From assembly GCA_000969725.1 (NCBI GenBank), contig JXSR01S027558.1: a stretch of DNA of 22,844 bases, one strand, 5' to 3'. The position numbers and the translations under genes were made by a program. Of the stretch, positions 16,601 to 22,005 are shown piece by piece; the first letter of the stretch is position 1, and every line of letters begins with the position of its first letter. This stretch comes from Ophiothrix spiculata (Eukaryota; Echinodermata; Ophiuroidea; Amphilepidida; Ophiotrichidae). Below the pieces are notes generated by a model. It searched no databases and was not told the DNA's origin. It worked only from the letters and a program-made list of their open reading frames with translations.

Positions 16601-19598
16601 CAGGCGAAGCGCCGAAATGAGGGTCTGGTGAACTGATTTTCTATGATACTAGTAAAATGGACCTTTGAAACCGATTTTTGGGGTATGTGAACTGAAATTT
16701 TGGCTCAAAATAGCCTCCTAAGCTGAAAATTTTCCAGTTCCTCTCATTATAAACTGCAACTGTTTCAATTGTTCTCATTTGATTAACATCTGCTAAAATT
16801 CATCAAAATAGAGTGGCACTAAAATGACAAAAAATTCCCCTTTAGAAATATCAAAACATGTGCAGTAATTAGTATGAATCCTTCCGACTCTAACAACCTA
16901 TCCACTGCGTTCCGTTGATTGTGAGAGCGAAAAGCGCCACGACAGGGACTGGAGGTTTAGTCTAAAGTAGCGTTAGTATTTCAAAAAAAAAATGTCTTAT
17001 TATTTTGACATCTAGAGTGCATAGCTGTTTGAATATGACTAAAAATTGTCTTAAATTCAATCATTTTTTGCATCAAGTGCAATCATCAATAACAACAATA
17101 TTCACATATACATTATGTAGCATAGCGCTAGTGGACAGAAGAGACACAACGCTTCATCGAGCTGAGATTTACCGTGTTTGCTGTAAAAGTGATGATTTTG
17201 ACCTCCATGTGGTTAAAAATTGAATATGCCAGTTCAAGAAAACCCCAACTCCAATAGCTCCCTTCTGTTAAGTTCTGTAAAATATAAATGCATACAAAAA
17301 AATGAAAATGCTTTCAAATCACTAAAAAGCATTTCCATGTCTATATCCCAATCATAGTGTCACATTTGACCTTGTAGTTGACTTTTTTTAGATATTGTTA
17401 GACAATTTTTCTAGTATATGTGACCCATCATTTCGAAAGGTACCTTAAGGGTCCCAAAATGAAAATTGAGTTTTTGGTCTCATCTGAAAGATTATATTTT
17501 AAGCTTTAAAATGACACCTTGCTTTTGGTTATTGGATGTTGGATTGCATAGTTACACCCAAATTGGTAAAAGGCATCGGGCTGATTCAGAAAACTGTAGT
17601 ACTGAGAAAATCGAGTTTGAAATTTCTGAACTGGTAAAACTTGAATGGAAAAATTTTTTACAACATTTATTTTATGTTTTAGATGTTGGAACCTGATTAA
17701 TATGATAGAATACACTTCAAAGGTAATGTTTCTGATGAAATTAGAAATTTGACCTTGGACGTGATTTTTGGCTATACCCAGCTTCAATAGCCTGTATCTC
17801 GTAATTTACAATGCCGGTATTAAGGTACCTTTCGATATGACGGGTCACATATAGTTGCAGAGGGGAGCTCATGGAGTTTGGGTTTTCTTGTACTGGCTGT
17901 TTCAATATAGCAACTATGTACTATAACAATTATCTAACAATGTCTAAAAAGTCAACTACAAGGTCAAATGTGACACTATGATTAGGATATTGACATGGAA
18001 ATGCTATTTAGTGATGTGCTACAGATATTTGTGTGCATTTGTGACCTGCTCTAACAAAACCCGGACAAAGTCGCCAGAACACTTATGGAGTTCGAAACAG
18101 CTCGAAACACTTGCCCAAAATCAATAGAAAACAAAGGAATTTGAAGCGAAATATTTACTTTTCATGGGAAAAAGGTTGAGCAATGTTGACAAGTGATACA
18201 TCATTTTAAAGCTTGTAATTTCAGCATTTTTGATATGGGCAAACCAGAAAAATGATTTTCCCGACTTTGTCCGGATTTCGTTGGAGCAGGTCACATTTAT
18301 ATTTCATAAGTATAATTAACAGAAGAGATCAATTGGAGTTGGGGTTTTCTTACACTGGCGTATTCAATTATTTATGGTTTTTTTTATTTCATTCACAAAA
18401 CATTCTTACTAGGTTGTCTCAGGTGCCAGGTATCAGTCATTACATTGTAGGCTTTTTATATTTTCTCATCACGGTTGGCTTTGCTATCATCCATCCAAAT
18501 TTAAAACCAAGCTAAACTAAATAGATCATCACCCGTCAAAAACATTGAAGCCTTCATGCAGATATAAACACTCGTCACACAAACAGGAAAACAACACGCG
18601 TTGTGAATTTTTAATCCACTATGCAGTACTTTATATTGCATTCTGATGACACGCAGAGTGTATGAATCTGCGCTTTTCCAACCAAGTTTTCGCAAGATGT
18701 GTTCGAACTTTGATGCTTGTTCTATTACCGGGCAGCATTGGGCACTTATTAGAAATACGTATGTATTGGGTAATAACTTCATACCAAACGAAGACGACAG
18801 CAATCGGAGATCACCGGAACATTACATAATATGTAACTACATGTAATTGATCAAAGATATCATTTGTCCTCCAGTCATTAAATTTGATATATTTGAGAAT
18901 CTGCGAACATCAATTGAAGATGCAATAGTTTGTCATGTTAGTAAAGAGGCCCCCATGATACTTCATGTGTTGGTATGTTTATTTGTGCATAAATTTGTTA
19001 GATAATATTCAAGTACTGGTTTCAATAGTGGCAAATGGAATATGATCAACCCACTCAAACTGATTGCTCATCGATAACCTTCCTTTTCTTCACATGAATA
19101 GCAAAGTGGATAATGGTATGACCGATTGAGATCATTGTGCTTCCTTCTCATCTATTTATTCCATGATGCAACATAGGAATCTTCATTTGTTGGTGAGATC
19201 TAAGTTCACTTGTCTCAGGTCATCATAGTTGTATGATAGATTTTGGAAAATGATAAGTTAGACACAATTGAAAGATAAAGTTCGATTTGAACAAAATTTG
19301 GTTTATGACTATAATATGGGAACCTGAATTGATCAATGAGAACAACGGTCTTGTACCAAGGTCTTTGATCATCTGAGGTCAAGTTGTATGGATGAGCTTG
19401 TGATTCTGAAAAGCATTATTTTTATTGAGTGGTTTTACCTAATTTCAGATTCAAAGATTTGTGTATGTACTAGTTATTCTTAGAATGGAAACAGTACTTA
19501 TATTTTTGTTTTAATAAATTGATGTTCAAAGTATTTTTTTTATTTTTCAATTTCAGAGGGAACAAATTGCACAAAAAGAAGTTAAAAGGCATAGAACA
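1460..19598 (+). CDS. ZDHHC6: Palmitoyltransferase ZDHHC6 orthologue, internal part (5 exons)
   Basis: The product transfers palmitate from acyl-CoA to cysteines of membrane proteins. In vertebrates ZDHHC6 sits in the ER membrane and acts on ER proteins such as calnexin (family knowledge). Five exons, 1460-1616, 3501-3656, 4915-4968, 6467-6625 and 19557-19598, join in frame into 189 codons. In order they encode the end of the zinc-binding domain with catalytic DHHC, two membrane segments, a TTxE-like stretch (NETGIESW), a PYDLG...N..QV motif and the lead into the SH3-like domain. This is a little under half of the ~410-residue family protein. The first intron seen is phase 2; the rest are phase 0, so each later exon could be skipped without a frameshift. 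Donors are GTGAG, GTGAG, GTAAG, GTAAG and GTAAG; every acceptor is AG. Upstream and downstream exons are outside the window. Identification is by recalled similarity to human ZDHHC6, very strong in the DHHC exon. Confidence 0.93.
1713..2145. mobile_element. MITE with ~43-bp terminal inverted repeats
   Basis: The left end CATATGTGGGTTGCTCTGGC followed by AAAATGAGCAGAAAGTTATG is mirrored at the right end (2104-2145), where the reverse complement reads TATATGAGGGGTGCTCTGGC then AAAATGAGCGAAAAGTTGCG. The 430-bp interior has no coding sequence. It sits in the intron between exons A and B. The family is unassigned; no certain target-site duplication was seen. Confidence 0.82.
2439..2708. mobile_element. 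Non-autonomous hAT element with perfect 8-bp TSD
   Basis: The element is 2447-2700 (254 bp). Its ends are perfect 17-bp inverted repeats CAGTGTTCCCGCTAAGG. It is flanked by the identical 8-mer CTCACAAG at 2439-2446 and 2701-2708. A CAGNG terminus and an 8-bp target duplication are the hallmarks of hAT transposons. The interior is non-coding. The intact ends and TSD suggest a fairly recent insertion. Confidence 0.95.
2994..3600 (+). repeat. Decayed tandem duplication of exon B 5' end and its splice acceptor
   Basis: Units start at 2994, 3103, 3220 (most diverged, with extra sequence), 3391 and 3501, the last being the real exon B. Spacing is mostly 109-117 bp. Each unit begins at an acceptor-like stretch (TGATTTCTG, TTAATTTCAC, TGATTTCAG, GAGTTCAG, TTAATTTCAG), then CACCTTTTCA..GCAA.., GATATCGTCAGATGGTG and a CCTCCTTTCTGT...GGTCAATCCTACTAT segment. 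The upstream copies carry stops or a lost AG. The copy at 3103 still reads RLFKAKQYRQMVQQDNGKGL before a stop, clearly related to exon B. Confidence 0.8.
3501..3656 (+). CDS. ZDHHC6: ZDHHC6 exon B: luminal loop and fourth membrane segment
   Basis: The acceptor is TTAATTTCAG (3491-3500); the donor ACACAG|GTGAGT follows 3656. It encodes 52 codons in phase 0-0, opening HLFIARRYRHMVKQEDDEG. That is a polar loop replacing the human RLSFGW...AARRDPL loop, with little residue identity but the same length. FATFIGLGFSLGVSLAVLF then gives the fourth membrane helix. An in-frame Met occurs at codon 11, but the upstream 10 codons are open and directly follow a good acceptor, so the exon starts at 3501. 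The first ~100 nt are the last unit of a decayed tandem repeat that runs upstream into the intron (see 2994-3600). Confidence 0.9.
3657..4914 (+). other. Intron between exons B and C
   Basis: This is 1258 nt of AT-rich sequence. No coding match was recognised. It contains tRNA-like fragments (about 3734-3800 on the minus strand), an ATTCGCTC motif recurring at 4491-4531, and a run of 12 G at 4567-4578. Several open frames here have no recognisable family and no splice support. Confidence 0.7.
4915..4968 (+). CDS. ZDHHC6: ZDHHC6 exon C: cytosolic TTxE-like region
   Basis: This 54-nt exon lies between TTGTTTTCAG and GCTAAG|GTAAGG. It encodes VRSIWKNETGIESWIVAK, which aligns directly with human MKIILRNKTSIESWIEEK. 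The NxTxIES core is the family's TTxE-type motif just after the fourth membrane helix, thought to pack against the active-site domain. The exon is phase 0-0. Reading stays open past the donor for about 200 nt, but that continuation has no family similarity and is intron. Confidence 0.93.
4969..6238 (+). other. Intron between exons C and D, 5' part
   Basis: Unique-looking AT-rich sequence. Around 5144-5240 the phrase TTCAGGTTTTT or CAGGTTTTTTA recurs three times, giving decoy acceptor-like sites. GCACTGGATGGTTAAA is duplicated in tandem at 6076-6107. It holds the 5514-5620 hairpin. No gene is seen. Confidence 0.65.
5514..5620. repeat. Inverted repeat, 37-nt arms, 33-nt loop
   Basis: ACATCAGCTTACGTGCTTGA (5514 on) pairs with TCAAGTGTGTAAGCTGATGT (ending 5620). 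Pairing continues through CAAATTTGTTTTGCAAA against TTTGCGAAACTAATTTG with about four mismatches in 37. It could be a small foldback element or its remnant. The loop AGTTGGGGTTGGC... has no recognisable function. Confidence 0.75.
6228..6453. mobile_element. MITE with 11-bp flanking duplication, abutting exon D acceptor
   Basis: The element is 6239-6442. The left end AAGGCCAAGAAAAAAAAATG, followed by TTGTTTCCCTCA, matches the reverse complement of the right end, AGGCAAAAAAAAAATTATTG then TGTTGCCCTCA. Flanks AATAATACTGT (6228-6238) and AATAATATTGT (6443-6453) differ at one base and look like a target duplication of 9-11 bp, a length typical of Mutator-like or similar cut-and-paste elements. Only 13 nt separate the right flank from exon D. 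A second copy begins at 22760. Confidence 0.8.
6467..6625 (+). CDS. ZDHHC6: ZDHHC6 exon D: PYDLG motif region before the SH3-like domain
   Basis: The exon has 53 codons, phase 0-0, with acceptor TTTTACAG and donor ACT|GTAAGT. It contains no ATG, so it is easily missed by start-codon-based ORF finding. It encodes QYVFPYDLGWKQNVRQVCTW and later GDGISWPVVQGCDQYSLT, matching human VFVFPYDMG...FKQVFTW and GDGLEWPVREGCHQYSLT, with one residue fewer between PYDLG and the QV motif. This corresponds to the palmitoyltransferase conserved C-terminal (PaCCT-type) region. The acceptor lies 24 nt downstream of a transposable element (6239-6442). Confidence 0.95.
6626..7994 (+). other. Large intron, 5' part
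   Basis: This begins the 12,931-nt intron after exon D. It is AT-rich with no coding match. At 7459-7485 a GGGGGTACTCAAGTTTGG phrase resembles the GGGGGCACTCAACTTTG phrase at 16567, suggesting a dispersed repeat. A T12-G12 junction lies at 7647-7670. ACCCCTGGAAATCTA-type phrases at 7925-8010 are locally repeated. Confidence 0.6.
7995..8183. mobile_element. Short MITE-like inverted repeat, ~190 bp
   Basis: TTAGATTTCCAGGGGGAG at the left end is mirrored by CTTCCCACTGGAAATCTAA at the right end. The interior has three GGGGATTTTTTT-type blocks and CTGTTCAGGGG repeats and is low complexity. There is no coding sequence, and the family is unknown. Confidence 0.6.
8184..8570 (+). other. Intron sequence, nothing recognised
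   Basis: AT-rich intronic DNA. No gene, RNA or clear repeat structure was seen on either strand. Confidence 0.6.
8571..8697. mobile_element. Small MITE-like inverted repeat, ~127 bp
   Basis: TATAAGCCAAACAATAATTT and ATTGGACAGTGTAA on the left match the reverse complement of the right end, TATAGGCAAAATGTATTTAT and TGGACGATTTAAA. The ~60-bp interior is non-coding. It directly abuts the next inverted-repeat element at 8697. Confidence 0.6.
8697..9150. mobile_element. Inverted-repeat element filled with a polypyrimidine tract
   Basis: A perfect 14-nt inverted repeat (TTTCAAATGCAGCA at 8704-8717, reverse complement at 9127-9140) extends outward as AGGTT..T. It encloses about 320 nt (8745-9066) made almost entirely of T and C on the + strand (TTTTTTCCTTTTTCC...CCCCTCTTCTTTCC). 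The tract reads open in two + frames as Phe/Leu/Ser-rich strings, which is an artefact of composition and not a protein. Confidence 0.6.
9242..9751. mobile_element. MITE, 496 bp, 7-bp TSD, internal GATACCCTATCTGAGA repeats
   Basis: The element is 9249-9744. Its ends ACTCGGGGGTAACTTATATT and (reverse complement) CCCGGGGTAACTTGATATCC are followed by a shared CCAGGTAATCACC, giving ~35-bp inverted repeats. CAGCATT flanks both sides (9242-9248, 9745-9751), with a possible eighth base mismatched. Inside, a phrase like GATACCCTATCTGAGACC recurs at least five times with divergence. No transposase is visible. Confidence 0.82.
9752..10510 (+). other. Intron sequence; possible eroded 5' extension of the LINE
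   Basis: A T11-G11 junction lies at 10146-10167. From about 10375, AATGGAATGGAAGAGAAAAA and the following ~130 nt read as a basic, stop-poor string that could be an eroded upstream part of the LINE coding region, but no motif is certain. Otherwise nothing was recognised. Confidence 0.5.
10511..10939 (+). mobile_element. LINE 3' fragment: end of RT ORF, 3' UTR and poly(A)
   Basis: From 10511 a frame without stops runs to TAG at 10772-10774. It contains FLGFGNHPKSIVINHILLCA followed by KQYLFKIWFLKSKPN. That pattern (FGF...IN.iLl.AK.yi.k....KPN) is typical of the extreme C-terminus of non-LTR retrotransposon ORF2, after the reverse transcriptase. A ~155-nt 3' UTR follows, ending in nine A at 10931-10939. 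The frame is broken upstream, so this is a dead 5'-truncated or eroded copy. A second copy of the same 3' UTR lies inverted at 12885-13181 and confirms the repeat nature. Confidence 0.72.
10940..12072 (+). other. Intron sequence with a GTCGGG-rich stretch
   Basis: No gene recognised. At 11510-11620, GGTCGGAGTCGGG, CAGGTCGGGC and GAGGGTCGGGTGAG form a locally GC-rich stretch with a recurring GTCGGG word, similar in style to transposon interiors elsewhere here, but without terminal repeats I can define. Confidence 0.5.
12073..12600. repeat. Direct repeat pair, ~80 bp each, 12073-12155 and 12520-12595
   Basis: Both copies share AGAATTTT..AGTATAA, then GGTG.ATTGATAAAAAGGGTGGGG or its variant, and end in a TAAAAAGGGTGG-type phrase. 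They are in the same orientation ~445 bp apart. This may be a dispersed repeat or the two ends of a segmental duplication; the region between shows nothing else recognisable. Confidence 0.6.
12644..13295. mobile_element. Mariner-like non-autonomous element interrupted by a LINE tail
   Basis: The left end AGGGTGTTCAATAAGTTTG then TGGCCTGAG is mirrored by the right end, whose reverse complement is AGGGGTGTTCAAAAAGTTTC then TTCCCTCAGG. Such GGTGTTCAAxAAGTTT termini are typical of mariner-type elements. A TA target duplication is not clear. Removing the LINE insertion leaves about 335 bp with no transposase. Confidence 0.6.
12865..13201 (-). mobile_element. Retroposed LINE 3' UTR with poly(A) and 20-bp TSD
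   Basis: TTCATGTATTTATTAACAAG occurs at 12865-12884 and again, identical, at 13182-13201. Between them lies a 297-bp insert. Read on the minus strand it starts ACAGGTTAG (the stop-codon region of the LINE at 10511-10939), follows the same 3' UTR, has AATAAA near its end and finishes in a poly(A) tail of ~30 nt (the T-run 12886-12917). Long exact target duplications plus poly(A) are the signature of target-primed reverse transcription. Relative to this copy, the 10775-10930 copy lacks ~85 nt in mid-UTR. Confidence 0.9.
13604..13707. repeat. 19-nt near-perfect inverted repeat
   Basis: TATTCGCTATACGCTCCCA at 13604-13622 has its reverse complement at 13689-13707, separated by 66 nt. It is probably a fragment of a larger inverted-repeat element (a GGCTGCGATCACGTAGAAAT motif lies just upstream), but no outer ends could be paired. 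Confidence 0.7.
13978..14424. repeat. Long palindrome with ~160-bp arms, flanked by 16-bp direct repeats
   Basis: The left arm 14040-14200 (TAGGCCTTGTATCCATTG..., CCCATTGTTTGTAATTG, GCTTAGTGATCATATCAGTG, GTACGGCAGATG) is repeated as reverse complement at 14235-14391 with only scattered mismatches. The loop is ~34 nt. Outside, GCACGTGCGTAGCTGG (13978) and GCACGTGTGTAGCTGG (14409) are in direct orientation. Open frames run through the arms on both strands, but they mirror each other and match no family I recognise. Confidence 0.85.
14425..14732 (+). other. Intron sequence, nothing recognised
   Basis: No gene, RNA or repeat structure was recognised. An open frame crosses from the palindrome arm into this stretch without any family similarity. 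Confidence 0.5.
14733..14951. mobile_element. MITE, ~219 bp
   Basis: The left end TTTAAAGGAGCATGGTC and the right end (reverse complement TTTAAGAAGCATGGTCCAAT) form ~17-bp inverted repeats. The interior is AT-rich and non-coding. Confidence 0.7.
14999..16488. mobile_element. Possible hAT-type element with nested MITE
   Basis: The right end, read as reverse complement, is CAGTGGCGTAGCCCGAC, a common hAT-style terminus. A matching CAGTGGCG begins at 14999, but similarity stops after 8 nt. The flanks TTGTTGGT and ATTTTGGT match at 6 of 8 positions, so the pairing of these ends is tentative. The interior has no transposase. It includes the 15269-15502 MITE, a T-run at 15899-15914 and GTCGGGA/AATCGGGA words near the right end. 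Confidence 0.35.
15269..15502. mobile_element. MITE with GGGGTCACCGAC termini, 234 bp
   Basis: GGGGTCACCGAC at 15269-15280 is mirrored by GTCGGTGACCCC at 15491-15502, and AT-rich flanks pair weakly outside. The interior contains TGACGTCATAGCGCGC and no reading frame of note. Confidence 0.75.
16497..17219 (+). other. Intron sequence with G-run repeat
   Basis: A run of 13 G at 16560-16572 leads into CACTCAACTTTGAAAGTTGT, probably a dispersed repeat. The open frame at 17005-17223 has no recognisable family. No gene was seen. Confidence 0.5.
17417..17851. mobile_element. MITE, TATATGTGACCC termini, ~435 bp
   Basis: TATATGTGACCCATCATTTC and GAAAGGTACCTTAA at the left pair with TTAAGGTACCTTTCGATATG and ACGGGTCACATATA at the right. 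AT-rich TA-containing ends suggest TA-type insertion. The interior reads open on both strands (17466-17696 and 17506-17787) without family similarity. It forms the core of the larger palindrome. Confidence 0.82.
18037..18298. mobile_element. MITE with ~33-bp TIRs and 4-bp TSD, inserted in palindrome arm
   Basis: The element is 18041-18294 (254 bp). Its ends GTGACCTGCTCTAACAAAAC and (reverse complement) GTGACCTGCTCCAACGAAAT both continue CCGGACAAAGTCG. ATTT flanks both sides (18037-18040, 18295-18298). The uninterrupted left arm of the host palindrome shows the empty site with a single AAAT, confirming the target duplication. Confidence 0.88.
18369..19556 (+). other. Large intron, 3' part, before exon E
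   Basis: No gene recognised. Overlapping open frames on both strands at 18501-18846 (100 and 66 codons) show no family similarity, splice support or start context, and are treated as chance. The stretch ends in a pyrimidine-rich tract serving exon E. Confidence 0.55.
19557..19598 (+). CDS. ZDHHC6: ZDHHC6 exon E: short linker exon before the SH3-like domain
   Basis: This is a 42-nt exon (14 codons, phase 0-0) between a long pyrimidine tract ending CAATTTCAG and ACA|GTAAGT. It encodes REQIAQKEVKRHRT, aligning with human IEQLKQKADKRVRS immediately after ...QYSLT of the previous exon. It is short, so similarity alone is modest. The conserved order, phase, splice sites and Q-K-x-x-K-R-x-R pattern make it convincing. 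The next exon (family VRYKV..., start of the SH3-like domain) was not found before the window end. Confidence 0.85.
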
Positions 19599-20304
19599 GT
19601 AAGTATATGATACTAGAGTGATCACACTCGTTGAGATTTTAGTAATTAATATGGTTATATGCTAATTATTATGGCTGTTAGAGATGGTCAATCAGTCAAT
19701 TGATATCTGAGGCAAATAAACCTGATTTGTCTCAGATTGATATTGCGTAGGATGTGCTTTGCATTAATTGTCGTGGGAACAAGGGTAAAAGCGTATTCCT
19801 ACAGGAATTTTATCTCGCCATATGAGTCAATTAGGTGTGTGGGAGTGATAACTCATTTGTCCCTTGGCTGAAAGTTATCCTTTGCAATCATTTTCATTAA
19901 AAACTGTCATATTCCTATGGGTATCATGGTACCTCATGATACATTGTATAATGAGCAAATTAGATGTGTGTGGAGGCCGGGGTAATTATGGCCTAGCATC
20001 TGGCATCTAACCAGGATTTACGTAGGAAGGCCTAATCAATTTGTAATGTTACATACAAGGATACATGTTACTTTTTTTACTTCTTTAGAGATCTTCAAAG
20101 TATAACACCCTAAAAATTTGAAAATACCTATGCACAGCATTTTCTTTTCTTTTTTTTCTGATGATTATAAAATAGGCTCAGCGTGTAGGGTTATGTAGCA
20201 AAAGTGACTCCGCATACTTACTCGGCAAGGTGTATGTGAGAAAACTTTTTTTGATGATCCTTATAGAAGCTCTTTGAGGTACATGGAAAATTATATCCCC
20301 GAGA
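19599..20304 (+). other. Intron after exon E; hairpin and direct repeat
   Basis: A 49-nt hairpin lies at 19697-19745 (CAATTGATATCTGAGGCAAA against TTTGTCTCAGATTGATATTG, 7-nt loop). ATTCCTA...TGAGtcAATTAGgTGTGTGgGA at ~19795-19845 recurs as a diverged direct copy at ~19912-19975. No SH3-domain exon was found. Confidence 0.55.
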
Positions 20305-20968
20305 TGATCTCAAAACCATGACTATGTCCAAAGCAAACCAAGGACATGCATGGTTGTGAGATCACTTAGGGGAACTAAATTTAACCATATCCCAAACAAA
20401 AATGGTCAATATTTGATTTTATATACCTCGTTTATAGATTCCTGTCCTCTTGATTGGTTAAAGTGAGGGCTTGGATTTAACTAGGCCCTATAAATTTACT
20501 ATACCCAGGGCATATTTTTCACTAGGCCCACTCAATGTATTTTACACCATGTAACTCGAGCTTCACGCACGCTACTATAAGCATTCATGGTCAAACACCC
20601 GCTGTATAAGTGCGTAAGCTAGTTATCTTGCACGCACAATACGGCGTGGTCAGCATTGAAAGGAAAAACATATTTTGTAAATTATCATCGGGCGTTTGCT
20701 AAAATGGTTCTTTTAACCAACCAGATGACAGAAATGTATATATTTGATATAAACGAATATTGACTGCTTTTTGTTTGTGGTATGGTTAAAAAAAATTCCC
20801 CTCTGTGATCTCAAAACCATGAATATACCTTCAAGTTCGCTTCGGGCATATTCATGGTTTTGAGATAACCTTGGATAAATAATTTTAACCACGCCCCTCA
20901 TAGCAGTCAATATTTGTATATTATAGTGTGAATATATTGATTATTGTCAGAGGATTGGTTAAAAGAAT
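20305..20968. repeat. Three related inverted modules around TGATCTCAAAACCATG
   Basis: 20708-20968 is a ~261-bp palindrome centred near 20838: TTCTTTTAACCAA...TGATCTCAAAACCATGAATAT against ATATTCATGGTTTTGAGAT...TTGGTTAAAAGAA. 20305-20461 carries the same module in reverse order (hairpin TGATCTCAAAACCATG / CATGGTTGTGAGATCA, then ATATGGTTAA-like and TTGATTGGTTAAA in inverted sense). Three half-modules are therefore present. The central hairpin loop is TTCAAGTTCGCTTCGGGC. Confidence 0.82.
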
Positions 20969-21074
20969 GTTTTATTTCAACTTTGTTGATAATGCCCATG
21001 CTGTATTCTGCATACAAGCTTAGGCACTACAACATGTGACCAAGAATGCTGATATAGCACTCTCGTTATAGACT

Positions 21075-21335
21075 CACCAGGGGTCGATTTCACTAACATT
21101 ACGATGCATCGTAACTAACGAAGGGTTCAGCTCGTAACTACAACTAGGCTTCACAAGACGTGAAAACCCTTCGTAATTGTTCACCGCGTCGTAAGATGTA
21201 TGAATTATGCATTTTAAAATTTGAACCCTTTGGTAACGTTGCGTGGGATCAAGAGGTGGTCGTAGCTAACGATGGGTTCTGGTCTTACGATGGGTTAACG
21301 ATGCATTTTATCGTTAGTGAAATCGGCCCCAGGTG
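21075..21335. mobile_element. MITE with CACCWGGGGYCGATTTCACT termini
   Basis: The left end CACCAGGGGTCGATTTCACT (21075 on) matches the reverse complement of the right end CACCTGGGGCCGATTTCACT. Inside, CGATGCATCGTAAC and ACGATGGGTT-type words recur in both senses. The + frame starting at 21160 is MITE sequence, not a gene. Confidence 0.8.
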
Positions 21336-21399
21336 TACACTGTATGCAGCGCCCCAAGGAGGAGCATTCGCACAGGGAAACAAAGGCTTTACGTGACTA

Positions 21400-21530
21400 C
21401 TGAACCACAGAGCAATTATAGTAAAGTTTCTTGCCTAAGGAAACAAGGAGCTATGGTCAGACCAGCAGTGCCGCCACAGGGGCTCGAACCCACAACCTCA
21501 ATATTATAAGTCCCATGCTACAACACATCT
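21400..21530 (-). mobile_element. tRNA-derived SINE-like element
   Basis: On the minus strand, TGTTGTAGCATGGGACTTAT (D-arm/box A-like and anticodon region) is followed by GTTGTGGGTTCGAGCCCC, with a near-canonical box B GGTTCGAGCCC, then a non-tRNA body reaching TTTCCTTAGGCAAGAAACTT. The box A to box B spacing fits a tRNA. The TTGCC..AAGGA-type body followed by a degenerate tRNA is typical of tRNA-headed SINEs in marine animals. It is not a functional tRNA, since the acceptor stem does not close. Exact ends are uncertain. Confidence 0.65.
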
Positions 21531-22005
21531 TTTATTTTCAACAATGTTTTTGCATATGGGCATGATTGTCATTTAGAAATAATCTTGCAGGGCAAAAAGG
21601 CCAGTAGTGTCTCAATTTTTCATTATATCAATAATTAAGAAGTATAAACTAAGCTAATTAACCCTAACCTCCTACCTACCCCTTTTCGTTCTCAGCCTAT
21701 CTCCTTGAAAATGAGGGTGTCAAAAATTTGTGTTTTCCACCAGGGACCTCGCGCATCCCAATCCCATGTCCACTTATACCAAGCCACCCGGGGGGGGGGG
21801 GGGGGGGGGCACTGCCTAGACAGCGATTTTGTGCCCATATAGAACCCCCGTCAATGACGTATTTGGACCTAGGCAATTTTTGTGATTTTCTCTTGTAACC
21901 TTTGGGAGCTTTAGGGTTATGTACCTAATTTGCATAATTTCTGAAAAAAGCTAATAAAGGGTTTAATTGACATATCTTTCAAATCAGACGACCAAGCTTT
22001 ATGAT
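21531..22005 (+). other. Intron sequence with a run of 20 G
   Basis: An uninterrupted G20 lies at 21790-21809, followed by CACTGCCTAG. No gene was seen. CCAAGCTTTATGATAAGTGA at 21992-22011 is echoed as ACAAGCTTCATGATATTTAG at 22186-22205, on the far side of the adjacent hairpin. Confidence 0.6.

Larger units (their letters stand above)
17220..18368. mobile_element. 1.15-kb nested palindrome containing two further MITEs
   Basis: The outer arms begin TTGAATATGCCAGTTCAAGA at the left and, read in reverse complement, ATTGAATACGCCAGTGTAAG at the right; both continue AAACCCCAACTCCAAT. Inward, GCATTTCCATGTC...TCATAGTGTCACATTTG then ACCTTGTAGTTGACTTTTT (17329-17390) pairs with 17950-18003. The right arm is split by a MITE at 18041-18294. 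The centre is another MITE (17417-17851). A third copy of the outer end (GGGTTTTCTTGTACTGGC, ~17880-17897) sits inside the right arm. No transposase. Confidence 0.85.

Noticed and set aside
17729-17750. CTGATGA...GAAA resembling a hammerhead ribozyme core
   Set aside because: Only five bases separate the core motifs and no stems I or III can be paired.
18501-18846. Overlapping open frames on both strands (100 and 66 codons)
   Set aside because: No family similarity, no splice or start context, and sense/antisense overlap typical of chance.
21160-21396. 78-codon frame considered as the missing SH3-domain exon of ZDHHC6
   Set aside because: The sequence is MITE interior and terminus, and the peptide does not follow the family's SH3-like region.
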